Assembly: GCA_963971575.1 (NCBI GenBank)
Contig: OZ020613.1
Location: 50,028,250-50,092,249 of the forward strand
Length of the DNA stretch: 64,000 bases
Origin: Liopterus haemorrhoidalis
Taxonomy: Eukaryota; Arthropoda; Insecta; Coleoptera; Dytiscidae
Direction of reading: 5' to 3'
Below are positions 1-8,608 of this stretch, one piece after another (the stretch's first letter is position 1; each line of letters opens with the position of its first letter). The notes under the pieces were generated by a model. It had not been told where the DNA came from, made no database searches, and worked only from the letters and a program-made list of their open reading frames with translations. The translations under genes were made by a program, and so were the position numbers.

Positions 1-2578
1 ATGCCTATTTTGTAGAATAGGGTCATACGCGGGATGATCTGGCTTGGCACTGAGTGCAGCCATATACCGCAAGGATAGAATTTTACGACGATTGTACAGT
101 GACGGTTCGCCTGCTTCACACAGCAGGCTTAGTATTGGACTGGTGCGAAATGCACCTGTGGCCAATCTAACCCCAGTGTGATGTACAGTGTCAAGAATTC
201 TTATCTCTTGGTGTTTAGCTGACCCATAAGCTAGACATCCATAGTCCAGCTTAGAGCGCACTAGAGAACGATATAAACGCAACATGACAGTGCGGTCTGC
301 ACCCCATGTCTTGTGACTGAGGACCCGCAACAAATTGAGCGACTTTTGGCATTTTTTCTTGACGGACAAAAAATGTGCCCGCCGAGATAGACGGCTATCG
401 AACACGAGACCCAGAAATCTGGCAGTATCGGCAAATGGTAACTGTGCTCCATTTAGTGTGAGTGTAGGATTGGGATGTACACCCCTTTTCCTACTAAAAT
501 GGACACATACAGTTTTGCTGGTCGAGAATTTAAAGCCATTTTCGGTTGCCCATGTATCGAGACGATTGATAGTCAGCTGAAGCTGACGTTCGATTGTACT
601 AGTCTTTTGTCCGGCGACAAAGATACCAATGTCGTCGACAAATATCGAACTCTGTACAGGTAATCGAATACATGAAGCTGCACCGTTAATGGCAATTAAA
701 AATAGCGTAACGCTCAGTATGGAGCCCTGTGGGACCCCATTGTCCAGTGCGAACATTTGTGACAAGGTATTTCCGATCCGCACCCTGAAGCGCCGGTTCG
801 ACATGAAGTCTTTTATAAAGAACATCAAGCGTCCCCGGAGACCCCAGGAATGCAGAGTACGGAGAATACCATAAATCCATGCAGTGTCATAGGCTTTCTC
901 AATATCGAAAAACACAGCTACCAGGTGTTTGTTTTCAACGAAAGCATTCCTGATAGCTGTCTCTAGTCTGACCAGATGATCTGCTGTTGAGCGGTGACGG
1001 CGAAAGCCGCACTGTGTGTTGGCCAGCAAGTCGTTTGATTCTAAAAACCAAATCAGACGCTTGCTGATCATTCGCTCCATGAGCTTGCAGAGACAACTGG
1101 TCAGTGACATTGGTCTATAGCTAGAGGGCAAGTGTTTATCTTTCCCGACTTTGGGGATAGGAATTATATGAGATTCCTTCCACTTGGTCGGGCACTTGCC
1201 CTCAGTCCATATCCTGTTATAGACATTCAAAAGCCTAGACTTAGATGGTTCCGGAAGATTTCGGATCATACGATAATGTATCGCATCTGGACCAGGAGAG
1301 CTATCCTTACACTTTGACATCGCGCTATCTAGCTCTTCACGAGAGAAAAGCAGGTTGTATACCTCGTCATTCCTAGAAAAGAAATTTAGAGGTATAGATT
1401 CGAGGCCTGCTTTACGAGTTAGAAACTCGGGTGAATAATGTTCAGAGCTAGAATTGAACGCAAAATTAGATGCCAAAGTGTTGGCAATTTCGACCGCTGA
1501 GGTAACTACGTTACCATTTACCGATAGACCAGCAATGGCTGTAGCTGTATTTAGACCGGATATTTTCCGGACCTTCTCCCAAACTTTGGCCACTGGAGTG
1601 GCAACTGTAACGGTGCATACGTATTTGCGCCATGATTCGCGCTTGCTTTCTTTCACAATCCTCTTAGCACGAGCTTTCGCTCGTTGGAAGGCTATCATGT
1701 TTGTCTCTGTTGGACAACGACGGAATGTATTGAAGAGGTGTCTCCTTTCACGTAGCGCCAAGTCGCATTCCTCGTTCCACCAGGGAACGGGAACTCGACG
1801 GGGCTGAGTGGATGACAGCGGTATGCTGCTTTCAGCCGCGCTCGTGATGGAATCCGTGAAATGATTCACCTCTTCGTCTACGCTCAAGTTCGGAATATCC
1901 TCGTGAGAGAATGATTCTGCGAACTTGGTCCAATCTGCTTTCCGAAGAACCCACTGTGGCCAGCGGGATTCGGTAACAGTATTGAACAGAGGCCTTAAGA
2001 AGATTGGAAAGTGATCACTACCGCACAGGTCGTGATGCACGTCCCATTTGAACAACGGAGCGATGGCTCCTGAAACGACGCTAAGATCTATGGCACTGAA
2101 TGTACCCGTTGCTGCACAGAAGTGCGTGGGTCTGCCGTCGTTCAAAAAGCTCAAACTCAAATCGTTCAACATAGTCTCCAGGTGACGTCCCCGTCGATCG
2201 TTCCGCACCGATCCCCAACATACATTGTAGGCGTTAAAATCGCCTAGTAGTATGAAGGGTGGTGGGAGTTGATCGATGATGTTCACGACATCTCGGATGT
2301 CAGTTCGAACACCAGGGGGAAGGTAGATAGAACAAATCGTCACCTGGAGGGGAAGTGCAACACGAACTGCTACGACCTGCAACTCAGTGTCAATGTCTAC
2401 AGGATCGTGGTACAATGTGTCTCTAACGAGAATTGCCACGCCGTCACATGCTCTTGCCCCCGTAAGGAAATCCGTGCGAAACACGGAGTATCCTCGAGGA
2501 GAGAATGTGTCGGTTTCCGTGAAATTTGTTTCCTGCAGACAAACACACGAAGGCGCTAAATTGGAGAGTAACAGTCGC
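1..2578 (-). CDS. LINE ORF2 fragment: endonuclease and reverse transcriptase
   Basis: The reading frame encodes an APE-type endonuclease followed by a reverse transcriptase, the enzyme pair that nicks the target and copies the LINE RNA into it. Compared with the copy at 30026-33725 it lacks the first ~20 residues and, because of the window edge, the RNase H and C-terminal knuckle. Around 1008 it reads ANTQCGFRRHRST without a break; this is the conserved QxGFR..ST block of LINE RTs, exactly where the other copy carries a 4-base insertion. Across the visible part I saw no stop, so the frame looks open. There is no start codon of its own because of the 5' truncation, so it is not expected to be expressed normally. 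Confidence 0.85.
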
Positions 2579-2579
2579 A
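1..2579 (-). mobile_element. I-like LINE, copy 1 (5'-truncated, runs off left edge)
   Basis: This stretch is almost identical to 31085-33667, the coding half of the larger LINE in this window, read on the minus strand. Identity stops abruptly at 2579, where the sequence becomes the U3 of a family-C LTR. The element is therefore 5'-truncated about 20 codons into ORF2, and its 3' end lies beyond the left edge. Truncation at the 5' end is the normal outcome of target-primed reverse transcription. The target duplication cannot be checked because only one end is visible. Confidence 0.9.
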
Positions 2580-2721
2580 AAACATATATTTAGAATCATT
2601 TTTAATCATAAGGACCAAATTCCTTTAACTGGGCGTGGCTTACGCCACTATTGGTTAAGCTCCTTCCCCCACCACAAAACGAGTGTATATAAGCAGATAG
2701 CGTGCTACGCTAGTCACGGTC
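2580..2721 (+). repeat. Upstream part of a family-C LTR (U3 with TATA box)
   Basis: This segment aligns with 22375-22512 in the intact family-C LTR: the same GGGCGTGGCTTACG box, ATTGGTTAAGC, CTTCCCCCAC and TATATAAGCAG with a few substitutions. The match ends after CACGGTC at about 2721, where a Jockey-like LINE begins. The rest of this LTR resumes at 4278. Confidence 0.85.
2686..2692 (+). promoter_or_regulatory. TATA box of LTR promoter
   Basis: TATATAA, preceded by an inverted CCAAT-type box (ATTGGTT) at about 2650. The Jockey-like ORF1 sequence starts about 30 bp downstream, where RNA polymerase II would be expected to start. Confidence 0.65.
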
Positions 2722-4277
2722 ATTTCGTCATTCATTCTATCAGTATTCAGACGAGCTTCAGTTCAGACGTGTACACAACAAATATATACTTGTGAAGTTG
2801 GTGATAAAGTGAAAGTAGCAAGGCAGTCTAACACGTTAGCTGCCTAGCTATGGACGTCACGATGCGTGATGAGACACGCGAAAATGCGAAACGTCTCAAA
2901 TTATCAGGTGATACAGAAGAAGACGTCGAGGCTGTCGCAAATGTGGAGACCAGCAATAGGTTCTCTGCTTTGCGACAAGCTTTTACGTTTGACGAAGACC
3001 CGAGGACTACTCCACTAACCCAGGTCACGTGGAGATCTGACAACAGGACCACGCGCCGGAACAGCAGGACCACGCAGCCCCAGGACACCAGGACCAACCA
3101 ACCCGAAAACAACAGGACCGCTCATCCTTCCTCCAGCAGGACCGAGCAGACAAAGGACAACAGGACAGCGCAGCCCACGCCGGCAGCCAAGACACCAAGG
3201 AAACCGCCACCCATCGTCACTCACGGTAGGGCGAGCCATTATGGAAACCTTATTAAATATATAAAATCAATTTGCGGCGACCAATTTAAGTGCGGCTACA
3301 CGCCGAACTCGTTCTCTATAACCATAGAGAACGTTGAGACACACAAGATGGTCGTCAACGAGATGATAAAAGCAAAAATCAAGTTCCATACATATGACGC
3401 CGACAACTTGTACAGCTTTGTGTTAAAAGGCCTACCACACATTGATGTTCAAGAGATCGTGGACGATCTCGCGATAAACAATCAGCATCCAGTCAGTGTC
3501 ACGCTGATGCGACAAAAGGAAGATCCACCGCATTTCTACCCGATGTACCTTGTCAAGTTCGGTGCAGACGAAGACAGGGCAGCCATTAAGAAAATAAACG
3601 TTCTCTGTCATTGTAAAATACGTTGGGAAAGATACGTCAATAACAGAATATGCACACAGTGCTTCAACTGTCAACAGTTCGGGCACGACGCTCGCTTCTG
3701 TCACGATTCACCGAGATGCAACTATTGCGCAGTCTCATGACTCCCGATCGTGCACTATGGAAAACAAGGACAAGCTGAAGTGCATTAACTGCCACGGCGA
3801 CCACACAGCCAGCGACAAAACCTGCCCATCATACCTGGATCACCTGGACCGCTTGGAAACCAGGAGAGAAAACAACAGAATGAGAAGACAACCCCAGAAC
3901 GTGAGGAAGACCATCAATCCGAACGCGAGGACGACAATGCCAGCACCATGCGCATCAAGAGAACAGGCCGAGCAGCTCCAGCAGTTCCGTCAACAACACC
4001 AAATCCAGCAGGACAACCCGCAGCCCATTATCCCAGGACCTCAACCACAAAGGACAACACAACCAAGGACACAGACCCCGTCTCCCTGTCGCGCCCCTCG
4101 GTAAGTCACTCCACAATTAAAAGTAATCCAGTATCGGAGATCAACGAACTTTTTTCCGCTATTTCAACGTTCAAATCGATAGTAGACTTCAGAAGTCTTA
4201 TTAAAGTTTTAAATATGATCAACGAAAAAATCGCTAAAGCCGGTAGCAATGCCGACATAATTTTCACTATTATGGAA
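2722..4277 (+). mobile_element. Jockey-clade LINE, 5' part only (ORF1, no ORF2)
   Basis: About 130 bp of 5' UTR (CATT-rich start, ATTCAG, then AGACGTG as in Jockey internal promoters) lead into an ORF1 with a PRE_C2HC domain and zinc knuckles. The element stops just after the ORF1 end and gives way to family-C LTR sequence at about 4278. LINEs usually lose the 5' end, so a copy that keeps the 5' end and lacks ORF2 points to a later deletion or a recombination/template-switch event. Confidence 0.75.
2850..4277 (+). pseudogene. Jockey-type ORF1 (gag-like RNA-binding protein), frameshifted
   Basis: Begins at ATG 2850. Residues 1-120 are polar with many N/D-R-T repeats. Then comes a PRE_C2HC-like domain (FVLKGLPHIDVQEI, about residues 190-265) and CCHC knuckles (CFNCQQFGHDARFC, then CNYC). 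These domains package LINE RNA. The first frame stops at 3740 inside the second knuckle; the next frame continues from about 3739 with a further knuckle (CINCHGDHTASDKTC) to 4104. The typical C-terminal region of Jockey ORF1 (EINELFSAISTFKSIVDFRS) lies in the original frame from about 4105 to 4275. Two single-base shifts thus separate three blocks. There is no slippery site, so I read these as damage rather than programmed shifts. Confidence 0.8.
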
Positions 4278-4990
4278 TGTGAGTCCGTGGCTGCCCCCAC
4301 GGTCTTGCCGCCGCCTCGGAGGTCACCGACAGACGTTCCGGCAGCTCCAGGGATCCTTCCGGCATCAACGGGACATCGTACTGGGTTGTCCCCAGCCGTA
4401 GCTGACCGAAACGTACTGCCGCCCCCAACTCCGGTTCCTGCCGCCCCCGAACCAAAAAGACATATTGGGGCTCAAATTCAACAACGCGCTGGCCCAAGAA
4501 GGAGGGCGATATTGATTTCGCCGCCTCCGCCTCCCGTTAAGCCTTCTGCCACCCCCGCTGCCAAAAAGAACGCTAAGACGAGGATTCGACCTGTGCAAAG
4601 CCCCCTCATCGGTCTGTGCGCAGCACCAACCATTAAGAGAGTGCCGCCGCCGCCTCCGAGATAGCGAGGCTCGTGAGGGCTCGCTACGACGAGCTTTTCG
4701 GCCCGGAGACGCCGCCCTCTACCCCGCAACGAAAACAGGATCTTGTTAGCCACGCGCCAACGGCCGACACTTCGCCGCAAAGGCGAGTGCTAGAATTGTT
4801 TGGCCCCATAACGCCGTCACCGCCGCCAGCCCGACCGTTGTCACCAGCCCATACGCCGACGCCGACGACTTCCTGTTCACTCTCCCCGATCCTCACCCCC
4901 TCTTTCCCTGTTACCCCCGATATCCACCCGGTCAGAAGTCCAATTCCCAAGACGCGGAATTGCCTCACAAAGAAGCGTCTGGACTTCTGA
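4278..4990 (+). pseudogene. LTR-encoded proline-rich protein, family C, C-terminal part
   Basis: Same protein as at 22774-23979: VLPPPRRSPTDVPAAPG near the start, then ELFGPETPPSTP, VLELFGPITPSPP and the ending TKKRLDF before the stop at 4988-4990. A frame change near 4664 splits it into two blocks. The N-terminal half is missing. No ATG in any forward frame was found between 4280 and about 5020. Function unknown. Confidence 0.7.
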
Positions 4991-5300
4991 GCCATCTTTA
5001 TTTCTATTTCTATTTTTATTTTAATATGTTTATTCAAATCATTTATTTATATCACATGACTTTATTTAATTCTCTGTATAAATTCCTATTCAACTTTGTG
5101 TTCGAAATAAAAGATTAATGTTTATTGGTTGTCTCTTTTCAACACCTTGGGGAAAATCACGTTCTATTTCAGGAGCTTAGTGATCGTGACTCTTCAAGTC
5201 CAGAGGAAATTCTACGACCCAGCTCGTGAGCTAGCCTGGGTACTGTGTTCAGGGATAGTGGCCTGAGGTCCTTGACCGAGAGGCATTACCTCCTGCGACA
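4278..5300 (+). repeat. Downstream part of a family-C LTR
   Basis: Aligns with about 23250-24272 of the intact family-C LTR, from the proline-rich coding region through the poly(A) signal (AATAAA at 5106) to the LTR end, which here reads TGCGACA instead of TGCAACA. It is followed at 5301 by CGGAT and then at once by a family-B LTR. Together with 2580-2721 it makes one LTR interrupted by the Jockey piece, with the part between TATA box and mid-ORF missing. Confidence 0.85.
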
Positions 5301-5598
5301 CGGATTGTCGCCAGTCAGTCTGAGGACGTGACTGAGACAATGTTTTTTTCCGTGACGTCACAAATCTCGCACGTGCGGCTTAGTTTTACGACTGGTTTTC
5401 CCTCACTTCGAGATTCGGACCAATCAGAGCGCAGGATCCGAGATAAGCCGTCACCGAACCGAGCCAATAGGAGAGCCGCGTCGGCCGAGCGACCGACACC
5501 GAACTTCGAACAAAAAGCGGTCGTTCCACCGAAACGAGATCAGTCAACAACCAGCAGTCTAGCAGAGAACAACTATCTACATACAAACGAATCATCAA

Positions 5599-5604
5599 GT
5601 GAGT
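5599..5604 (+). promoter_or_regulatory. Candidate splice donor in family-B LTR leader
   Basis: ATCAA|GTGAGT is kept in all four family-B LTRs (here, 14493, 19752, 20874) although the sequence just after it differs. It fits a U1 donor site well. Splicing itself is inferred. Confidence 0.4.
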
Positions 5605-5872
5605 AAAAGAAGAAAAACCGGCATTGCCGTATATACAAAAAAGAATTTATGCACTCGTGCATTATAACTGTTATTACTGTTCATATATTTCTTTGTTTTT
5701 GTTTGCACTAACCTTTACAAGTAACGCTGACGCCTTTAGCGGGACTTGTGATTGTTACCTATATTTGTTCATACGTATACTCGGCGCGATGACCGCCTTC
5801 GGCGTGTCTGTGTCCCGTCCGCAGACGGTTTAGCGGACCTCGACGATACGTTTCTACGTTCTTTTCTCACCT

Positions 5873-6250
5873 TTGCCTCTTCACGCTACATCTACATCTT
5901 TACTTTACCAGCATAACCTACGGCCTTGCGAAGCATCCACGCCGTATCAAAACATAGAGAAGTCCGAGAGGAAGGCTCTCTACGAGGCAGGCGACCCCAG
6001 GATCCACTGCTTCCCTCCGCCGACACCATCACCGCTCAAGGCAACAGCTCGCCCGCTCGTGCCGCTGTCGCCCTTGACGGTCACTCAGCCTACTTCTGTG
6101 GTCACCCCTCCGAAGTCAGGCCGCTCTTCAAACATACTGAACACACCGATCAAACCAGGAATCACTAAGAGGAACAGGAAACTACGGCGCCGCCTATTCC
6201 AGCTGTTCGGCTCTTCGTCACCAACGCAACCAACCGTAACCAACGCGTAG
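5873..6250 (+). CDS. LTR-encoded proline/arginine-rich protein, family B'' copy
   Basis: Open frame of 125 codons from a TTG at 5873; there is no ATG in frame. It shares CEAS.PYQ, the KALYE..DPR block, PPPTPSPLKATARPLVPLSP and KLRRRLFQLFGSSS with the other family-B LTR ORFs, so it is a real shared coding region and not chance. The upstream part present in the other copies is replaced here. Likely a short basic, disordered, proline-rich protein; function unknown. How it is started is unclear: possibly by splicing from an upstream exon or at a non-AUG codon. Confidence 0.5.
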   Translation: MPLHATSTSLLYQHNLRPCEASTPYQNIEKSERKALYEAGDPRIHCFPPPTPSPLKATARPLVPLSPLTVTQPTSVVTPPKSGRSSNILNTPIKPGITKRNRKLRRRLFQLFGSSSPTQPTVTNA

Positions 6251-6289
6251 AGCCGTCTTTTTCCTTCTCTCTACAGCCTCCGCTACTGC

Positions 6290-6640
6290 CAGCCGCTCCT
6301 CTGTGAGCCGCAATACTGCCAACAGCCAGCCGCTTACCTGCGCTGTTGGCACTGACAGCCGGGCTTCTATAGACCGCGCAATAACAAGCCGCTCCTCTGA
6401 GAGCCGCAAACCAGCCAACAGCCAGCCGCTAACCTGCGCTGTTGGCACTGACAGCCGGTCGTCTAGAGACCGCGCAATAACAAGCCGCTCCTCTGAGAGC
6501 CGCACTGCCGCTAACAGCCAGCCGACAAACTGCGCTGTAAGAACTGACAGCCGGTCCACTACAGACCACGCAATACCAAGCCGCTCCTGTGAGAGCCGCA
6601 TTGACAGCCAGTCCGCTAACGACTGCGCCAGTACGACTCG
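6290..6640 (+). repeat. 96-bp minisatellite in LTR B''
   Basis: About three and a half copies of a unit containing GCCGCTCCTCTGAGAGCCGC, CAGCCAGCCGCTAACC and GCTGTTGGCACTGACAGCCG. The unit length is a multiple of three, so long frames stay open on both strands. I do not call these genes. Confidence 0.85.
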
Positions 6641-6867
6641 GTCTGCGGACCGAGTCGAGAACCGGTCCACGGATGTTGCAGGAGGTAGATCCCCAGGATA
6701 AGATCCACAGGTCACTATCCTGAACACAGCACCCAGGCTAGCTCACGAGCTGGGTTGACAGTATGCCGCTAGACGGAGATGGTAGAAACTGGTCGCACTA
6801 AGCGTCTGAAAGAGAGTGTTTACCCCAAGGAAGAGTGCAATTGAAACAAAACAAATATGTTTATACA

Positions 6868-6873
6868 TTTATT
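6868..6873 (-). terminator. Poly(A) signal of 3' LTR A
   Basis: AATAAA on the minus strand, about 195 bp before the LTR end and downstream of the LTR ORF. The twin site in the 5' LTR is at 12758-12763. Confidence 0.6.
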
Positions 6874-6978
6874 GTAATTAATAAGTCGATAATACATTTG
6901 TATGATTCATTAAAACAAAAGAAAAGGTAGATGATTTGAAGAAATATGTAGGGGTTGGTGAATATGGATGTGGTTTGC

Positions 6979-7767
6979 TTAGAAGTCCAGGCGCCGTCGC
7001 GGATTGCGTCTGTACGCCTGTGGAGGCGGGCTTCTGAGCGGTGGTTGGGTTTGGATGGGTGACCAGGAGGTCAGCGGTGTGTTGGCAGACGATGTCGGCG
7101 GTGACGGCGATATCGGGCCGAAGATGGCGTCGAGGAGTTCCTGCTGTGGTGTTGTGATGCTGCGTGTGGGTGCGGCGGTTGGCGTGGAGCTCTGCGGGCG
7201 TCGCGACGTCAACGGCGGTGTGTACGACACTGGGCGTCCTGGAGTTGGTGGCCGTGCGTGGCTACGCACAGTGGAGGCGGCAGTGGTCGTGTCCGTGGGC
7301 AGCAAGCTGATGGTGGGTGCTACGCTCGGATTGGGGCCGGCGTGCTGTGGTGTTCTGGTCCTCACAAGGCGAGGGTCGCTGCGGGCGGCGTGCGATTGTG
7401 CTGGTGGTGGCGTCGGCGGCGCGAACAGGCGTGCTCGTGGGTCGGCGTTGTGCCACAGCTGACGCTGCGTGAACCGGGGCACCTTGGAGTAGGTTGGGAC
7501 CTTGTTGACTAGTCGGAGGCGGCGTCGGAAGGCTGTCCGCTCACGATAGCGGCGTAACGATGGCTTTCCTCGACGGCGGGCCAGCGTGGAACAGTGTGGA
7601 TGGCTGACGATGTGTCGGTAGCGAGCGGCAGCGGAAGGCGGCGGCTCTGCTGGTTCGCTGGAGAGCGAAGCTGGTTCTGTAGGCGGCGTCTCGGCTGTAG
7701 CGAAGCGAGGGCGGCCTGAGCGAGCGGCGGCTGATGGCGGCGGCTCTGCTGCTTCTGTAGGCGACAA
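6979..7767 (-). CDS. LTR-encoded proline/arginine-rich protein, family A (3' LTR copy)
   Basis: 262 codons from a TTG; the open frame continues upstream to a stop near 7890, still without any ATG. The N-terminal part has three repeats of about 28 residues around AEPPPSAAA and PRFATAE. The middle has an arginine-rich stretch (RRLRLVNKVPTYSKVPRFTQ) followed by the shared DPRARLFAPPTPPP motif. The C-terminal third has IFGPISPSPP and ends RRNPRRRLDF. Families B, C and D carry related motifs in the same order or nearly so. No membrane segment or enzyme domain is visible. The final RRLDF resembles a cyclin-docking RxL motif and the S/T-P sites resemble CDK sites, but that is a guess. Confidence 0.6.
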   Translation of the reverse strand: MSPTEAAEPPPSAAARSGRPRFATAETPPTEPASLSSEPAEPPPSAAARYRHIVSHPHCSTLARRRGKPSLRRYRERTAFRRRLRLVNKVPTYSKVPRFTQRQLWHNADPRARLFAPPTPPPAQSHAARSDPRLVRTRTPQHAGPNPSVAPTISLLPTDTTTAASTVRSHARPPTPGRPVSYTPPLTSRRPQSSTPTAAPTRSITTPQQELLDAIFGPISPSPPTSSANTPLTSWSPIQTQPPLRSPPPQAYRRNPRRRLDF

Positions 7768-8057
7768 CTCTGCTGTAGCGAAGCGAGGTGTGGCCCGAGC
7801 GAGCGCGGCGGAAGGCGGCGGCTCTGCTCTTGGGAGTCGGGTTCGCTGAAGGCGAACGGAAACGCGTCTCTTGCTGTTTCTCTAGCGAGATCTAGGAAGC
7901 GAGCGCAAGCTCACGCTATCGTTGGACTCGCTGGAGAGCGAGTCATGGAGGTCTAGAAGCCTTGTGGATCTGTTGTTGTTGTTGTTGTGGAGAGCTTGAA
8001 GTTCTGTCGTCTGGTGTGGTTGTCGATAGAGTCTCCCGGAGTGTGAAAACACGCCAG

Positions 8058-8065
8058 TATTTATA
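8058..8065 (-). promoter_or_regulatory. TATA box of LTR A (3' copy)
   Basis: TATAAATA on the minus strand about 230 bp into the LTR, with ATTGGCC (inverted CCAAT) upstream. The working copy for the element is the identical site at 13948-13955. Confidence 0.6.
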
Positions 8066-8295
8066 GGTGAGCTGAGTGAAAACTGGAGAGGGTAAAGTTC
8101 TGGCCAATGAGAGCGCTAGGCCGCGCCCAGTCTTGCGAAAATGAACCTTATTCTCGTGGAATTCCTGGATCTTGATGAAGATGCGATGGTACAGTGGTTT
8201 TACGGGTCGCGATCGATAGATCATGTCTCGGGGATAAAAATGATGTACGATAGATCGCGGTGTGACAAGCCGATCACGAGCTATCGGCGGTAACA

Positions 8296-8306
8296 AGTTC
8301 CTCCCC
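8296..8306 (-). other. Polypurine tract of element A
   Basis: GGGGAGGAACT directly before the 3' LTR start (minus strand). Such a purine run primes plus-strand synthesis. The same GGGGAGGA core precedes the 3' LTR of element C (28947-28957), and B has GCGGGGAGGC. Confidence 0.85.
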
Positions 8307-8608
8307 GGCCGAGACATTATCTAACGTCGTGCCGCGTATACGGATGATTTAACAATATTTACAATGCTATATGTCCATAAGTATTGTTCATAAAATGTCA
8401 GTTCAAAGTTCACTACACAGGAGTCTTTAAACGTGTCTTTGGGGGGTATTGTTTTACAAAGTGTCTTTTCACTATATGTTTTTAAGGGAAAACTATGTCT
8501 TTCGCGAAATTGTCTGTTTAAATTGTATTTGCACTCGCGCACTCACGCGGGGGTGTCTTGGCACTTAGGGTGTCCATGGTGGTGAGTGGGAGCGAGGGGC
8601 TGTTGCTG
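8307..8608 (-). other. Non-coding stretch between pol A and 3' LTR
   Basis: About 300 bp, AT-rich in the middle, with no convincing ORF. The same position in element C (28635-28946) is also non-coding. No envelope gene or antisense gene was seen. Confidence 0.6.

Larger units (their letters stand above)
5306..6669 (+). repeat. Family-B LTR, divergent copy (B'')
   Basis: Starts TGTCGCCAGTCAG and aligns with the start of the family-B LTRs at 14190, 19449 and 20553 (GTGACGTCAC box, AATCAGAGCGCAGGATCC, ATCAAGTGAGT). It diverges after about 6240, where a 96-bp minisatellite replaces the usual T-rich tail and poly(A) signal. It runs to a CGGA at 6670, where element A begins. The right end (GGTCCA) does not look like the usual GCAACA, so it may be truncated. 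Confidence 0.75.
6674..8295 (-). repeat. 3' LTR of element A
   Basis: 1622 bp. Read on the minus strand: U3 with CCAAT-like box, TATAAATA at 8065-8058, a CAACAA repeat, the LTR ORF (7767-6979), AATAAA at 6873-6868, then U5 ending in GCAACA. The R region defined by TATA box and poly(A) signal would be about 1.1 kb and contain the whole LTR ORF. Confidence 0.95.

Noticed and set aside
3730..3745. Programmed frameshift in Jockey ORF1
   Set aside because: No slippery heptamer; a second shift near 4100 fits general decay.
6303..6727. Long ORFs on both strands in the minisatellite
   Set aside because: Openness comes from a repeat unit divisible by three; no similarity to any protein.
7004..7462. 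152-codon plus-strand ORF in LTR A
   Set aside because: Antisense shadow of the LTR ORF; no motif shared with other families.
8307..8608. Envelope gene between pol and 3' LTR
   Set aside because: No ORF, signal peptide or membrane segment in A, B or C at this place.
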